DNA of 64,000 nt from Cyanophora paradoxa (Eukaryota; Glaucocystophyceae; Cyanophorales; Cyanophoraceae): positions 1-64,000 of the forward strand of contig QPMI01000244.1 of NCBI GenBank assembly GCA_004431415.1. The letters run 5' to 3'. The notes below the pieces were generated by a model, which ran no database searches, was not told the DNA's origin, and worked only from the letters and a program-made list of their open reading frames with translations. Of this stretch, positions 61,293 through 64,000 are shown in pieces. How positions within the stretch are numbered: position 1 is the first letter of the stretch; each line of letters starts with the position of its first letter. Position numbers and translations under genes: made by a program.

Positions 61293-62727
61293 CGAAGCCT
61301 CTTCCGTAGGTCGATGGTGAACGTTTCCATTTATTTTTTTTCCAATCGAGTCCGATTGGTCCGACCGTCCAGATTCGCAACCTCCGCAATGAAGGCGAAC
61401 GATCTCCGACGTAACACAGCTGGACACGGACGTCACACTTATTTTTGGACTCGAGGCTCCCCTCAAATTCGGTCTGCACTCTTGGGTACCCGCGCGAAAA
61501 TCGAATTTCCCTCCAGGATCAATTCCGGTATTTATACCCCGGGGCTTGATCGCGAAACTCCAAAAAGTGGGACCCGGTCCCGCCCGGTCCCGCGACGAAA
61601 GCCCGCCACAGACGCCCCAGAGCAATGCAGAATGACAGCCAAGAGCGCGCGCATCGCGGCAAGCTCGATTTCGGGCGCCCTCGATGCTCCAGTCCGAAGA
61701 GTCGGCCGAAAGTTTGATCCTGCCGGTTCTTCCCGGTCCCCCGACGCGCGCAATCGATGCGTACTGGCGCGCATAAACATAGCAAGGCCTGCGCGCTCCA
61801 GCGATCCGCTTTTCGGACCCGGAGCAGCGCAGGAAGGTGTCCGACAGCAAACATTCGATCCTGCACAGTCCTGGGCATCTTTCCGCGCGCCCACGCTGCG
61901 GCGCATGCGCGCATCAATAGTATAAGCATTTCAGATGTAGAAGCAGACTTCCGCACGCTCTCTAAATGCGCCGGGCCGCGAGGACCCAGCCGTCCCCGAA
62001 AATTAAATCCTGGACGGACCTGCGCATCTTTCCGCGCGCCCTCGCGTCCTCACCCATGCCCATCGCTACAGTATTCATTTGAGATCTAAGCGAAGCCTTC
62101 CGCAAGCTCCGTGGCCGCGAAAGAGCACGAGAACCCAGCCGATGCCAAACTTTCGATCCTGGACAGGCCTGTACATATTTCCGCGCGCCCTCGCCTCCGC
62201 GGCCCTGCACATCGATCCTGCATCCATTCGAGACTCTGTTTAAGCGATTAATAAGCTCTGCGCATGCGCCTGGCCACGAGAATCTCGCCCGTCCCCTCAC
62301 CGATCTCCTCTCAATTTCCTCAGCGCCTCGAGCTCAACTACAGCTAGCTGATTGGCGGCACCACTCCTCCCCTCATTATATTCTCACCAATTCCCCTAAT
62401 TCCATAATTATATTCCGTCACGACGTCACTCAGGACAACTCCTTCCATAATTATATTCGCTCTCAGCAGCCCTCCCCTCTCGAGCTCCCTGCCCCACCGA
62501 CCCATGGCCAGCTCCTCTTCATTCTCCCGTTATTATATAGCTAGCTGCCCTGCAGGAAATCAGCCCACCTAATTATATTTCCTCTCACTAAACCTCCCCT
62601 CCCCTCTCCCTGCCCCACCGACCCAAAGACAGCCACGACGGGCCGCGATGATTAAGGGGGGCGCGAGGAGGGCAGCAGAGGCTTCGCCCGATGTTTGGGA
62701 CCCGCAGGGGCCCAGGGCTTGTCGGAA
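61293..62727. repeat. Long tandem repeat array, unit 2 (about 1,435 bases)
   Basis: Same leader at 61293, same GAATTTCCCTCCAGGATCAA at 61503, and the sub-repeats again at about 61850, 62000 and 62150. The 3' part adds ATAATTATATTC-type AT-rich pieces (62380-62590) and repeats ACGACGGGCCGCGATGATTA (62635), which is also at 61201, giving a period of 1,434 bases. Confidence 0.8.
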
Positions 62728-63780
62728 ATCCAGATCGGCGAACGAAATTCCTGTGACGTCCAGGTTACGTCCGTCCCGCGTGTTCGCCCCGTAGTCGTCC
62801 TGAATCAATTCACGCACTTACCTCGACGATGACGTCACGCAATTTTCCATCACCTCCGTCTCATGGATCTAATCTCGAACTTGTACGCTGCAATCTCGAC
62901 AGCTGTCATGAATCAATTTCGGTCCTGACTTCCCTAAGACGACCGCTCTCCCGTGGGCGTCGAGCGAAAATCGAATTTCTCTCGCGGATCGATTCCGGTA
63001 TTTATACCCCGGTTCGATCGCGAAACCCCAAAAAGTGGGACCTGGTCCCGCCCGGTCCCGCGACGAAACGCGCCAGGAATGCCCCAGAGCGGTACAGAAT
63101 GAGAGCCGAGGGCGCGCGCACTGCTGCAAGATCGATTTCGGCCGCCGTCGACACTCCAGTGCGAAGAGTCGGCCAAAACTTTGACCCAGCCGGTCCCGTC
63201 CGGTCCCGCCACGTGCACGCGCGCAATCGATGCGTTCTCGCGCGCATAGACATAGCACGGCCTGCACACTCCAGGGATCCGCTTTTCAGAGCCGGAACAG
63301 TGCAGGAAGGTGCCCGGCGGCGAAAATTCGATCCTGCACAGCCCCGGGCATCTTTCCGCGCGCCCACGCCGCGGCGCACGCGCGGAACAAAAGTATAAGC
63401 ATTTGAGATGTAGACGAAGCATTCCGCGCGCTTTGCAGATGCGCCGGGCCGCGAGGATCCAGCCGACCCCGAAAATTCGATCCTTGGCGAACCTGCCCAT
63501 CTTTCCGCGCCCCCTCGCATCCTCACTGAGTCACGCATGCCCATCCCTACAGTATTCATTTGAAAGCTTTTCGTTGCTTTGCGCAAGCACTCTGGGGGCG
63601 AAAGAGCACAAGAACCCAGCCGACGCCAAATTTTCGATCCTGCACAGGCCTGCACATATTTCCGTGCGCCCTCGCCTCCGCAGCCCTCCACATTGATAGT
63701 ATATGCATTCGAGGTACTTTGCAAGAGATTCGCAAGCTCTACGCATGCGCCTGCCCGCAGGAACCTCGCTCCTCCCCTTA
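62728..63780. repeat. Long tandem repeat array, unit 3 (partial, different leader)
   Basis: Lacks the CGAAGCCTCTTCCG leader and instead starts with unrelated sequence (62728-62930). It then rejoins the array pattern at 62950 (GAATTTCTCTCGCGGATCGA at 62973, CGGTATTTATACCCCGG, sub-repeats at about 63324, 63473 and 63632). Confidence 0.75.
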
Positions 63781-63985
63781 ATGCTGAGGAGCTGGAGCTC
63801 CAGGTGAGATCTAGGGGGAAATATATATTCCCCCCTAGATCTAACCTCGAGCTCGAGCTCGAGCGACCAATATATTATATATATTTCCCCCCTAGATCTC
63901 ACCTCGAGCTCGAGCTCCGGCGACCAATACATATATATTCCCCCCTAGATCTCACCTCGAGCTCGAGCTCCACTGACGAATATAT
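63781..63985. repeat. Palindromic AGATCT/CTCGAGCTC repeat cluster
   Basis: A near-perfect inverted repeat, AGATCTAGGGGGAAATATAT then ATTCCCCCCTAGATCT, lies at about 63807-63843. It is followed by three direct copies of a roughly 55-base unit: TCCCCCCTAGATCT(A/C)ACC, then CTCGAGCTCGAGCTC, a short CGACCAATA-like spacer and ATATAT. The window ends shortly after. Confidence 0.85.
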
Positions 63986-64000
63986 GGCGGCGATCGCAAT

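Noticed and set aside
59956-63985. CRISPR-like array
   Set aside because: Repeat units are over a kilobase with degenerate 150-base sub-repeats, not short identical repeats with unique spacers, and the genome is eukaryotic.

Overview
This is a GC-rich eukaryotic nuclear window with about 17 intron-bearing protein genes on both strands, followed by a repeat- and mobile-element-rich end (about 51.6-64 kb). The genes have many short introns of roughly 50-100 bases. On the sense strand the introns are C-rich (CCCCGCCC runs), usually with a CTGAC or CTCAC branch-point-like motif about 15 bases before GCAG, and with GT or, unusually often, GC donors. A plastid-type ATP synthase subunit a (AtpI), a CEP20/FOR20 centriolar protein and carbonic-anhydrase-like domains point to a photosynthetic unicellular alga with a flagellar apparatus. 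The lineage is not settled. A nuclear atpI is expected in peridinin dinoflagellates and is unusual in most other algae, but the AtpI leader seen here does not look like a dinoflagellate leader.

Layout. 0.6-2.4 kb (+): short-chain dehydrogenase/reductase. 2.5-4.5 kb (-): F-box/LRR protein. 4.6-5.8 kb (+): small DUF3119-like, probably plastid membrane protein. 6.1-10.1 kb (-): LRR-Roc (ROCO) GTPase. 11.0-16.0 kb (+): secreted, membrane-anchored protein with two tandem carbonic-anhydrase-like domains. 17.1-19.9 kb (+): unrecognised large protein. 21.2-28.5 kb (+): secreted proteinase K-type subtilase with a long C-terminal region. 30.1-32.0 kb (-): secreted Cys/Thr/Pro-rich protein. 32.2-36.2 kb (+): S9 prolyl-oligopeptidase-family peptidase. 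36.9-39.3 kb (+): TDRD3 homologue. 39.8-40.6 kb (-): single-exon protein with IIPEDTTQ repeats. 41.6-43.6 kb (-): N2227/carnosine N-methyltransferase-like enzyme. 44.1-45.1 kb (+): bacterial-type Host_attach protein. 45.2-46.2 kb (-): CEP20/FOR20. 46.3-47.2 kb (+): small type I membrane protein. 48.0-49.8 kb (-): nuclear atpI. About 50.1-51.6 kb (+): unrecognised protein with an Arg/Glu-rich coiled coil.

From 51.7 kb the character changes. There is a 1.54-kb tandem duplication with tRNA-like cores. Next is a roughly 5-kb segment bounded by 109-base direct repeats that carries an intronless 571-codon ORF. A 1.3-1.45-kb tandem array with internal 150-base sub-repeats follows, and the window ends in a palindromic AGATCT/CTCGAG repeat.

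The genes are housekeeping, secretory and regulatory functions with no operon logic; neighbours are mostly divergent or convergent pairs. The observations most worth following are the nuclear atpI, the membrane-anchored double carbonic-anhydrase-like protein, the bacterial-type Host_attach gene, the IIPEDTTQ-repeat protein and the direct-repeat-bounded ORF element. All gene spans include introns, and exon joins were made by eye.
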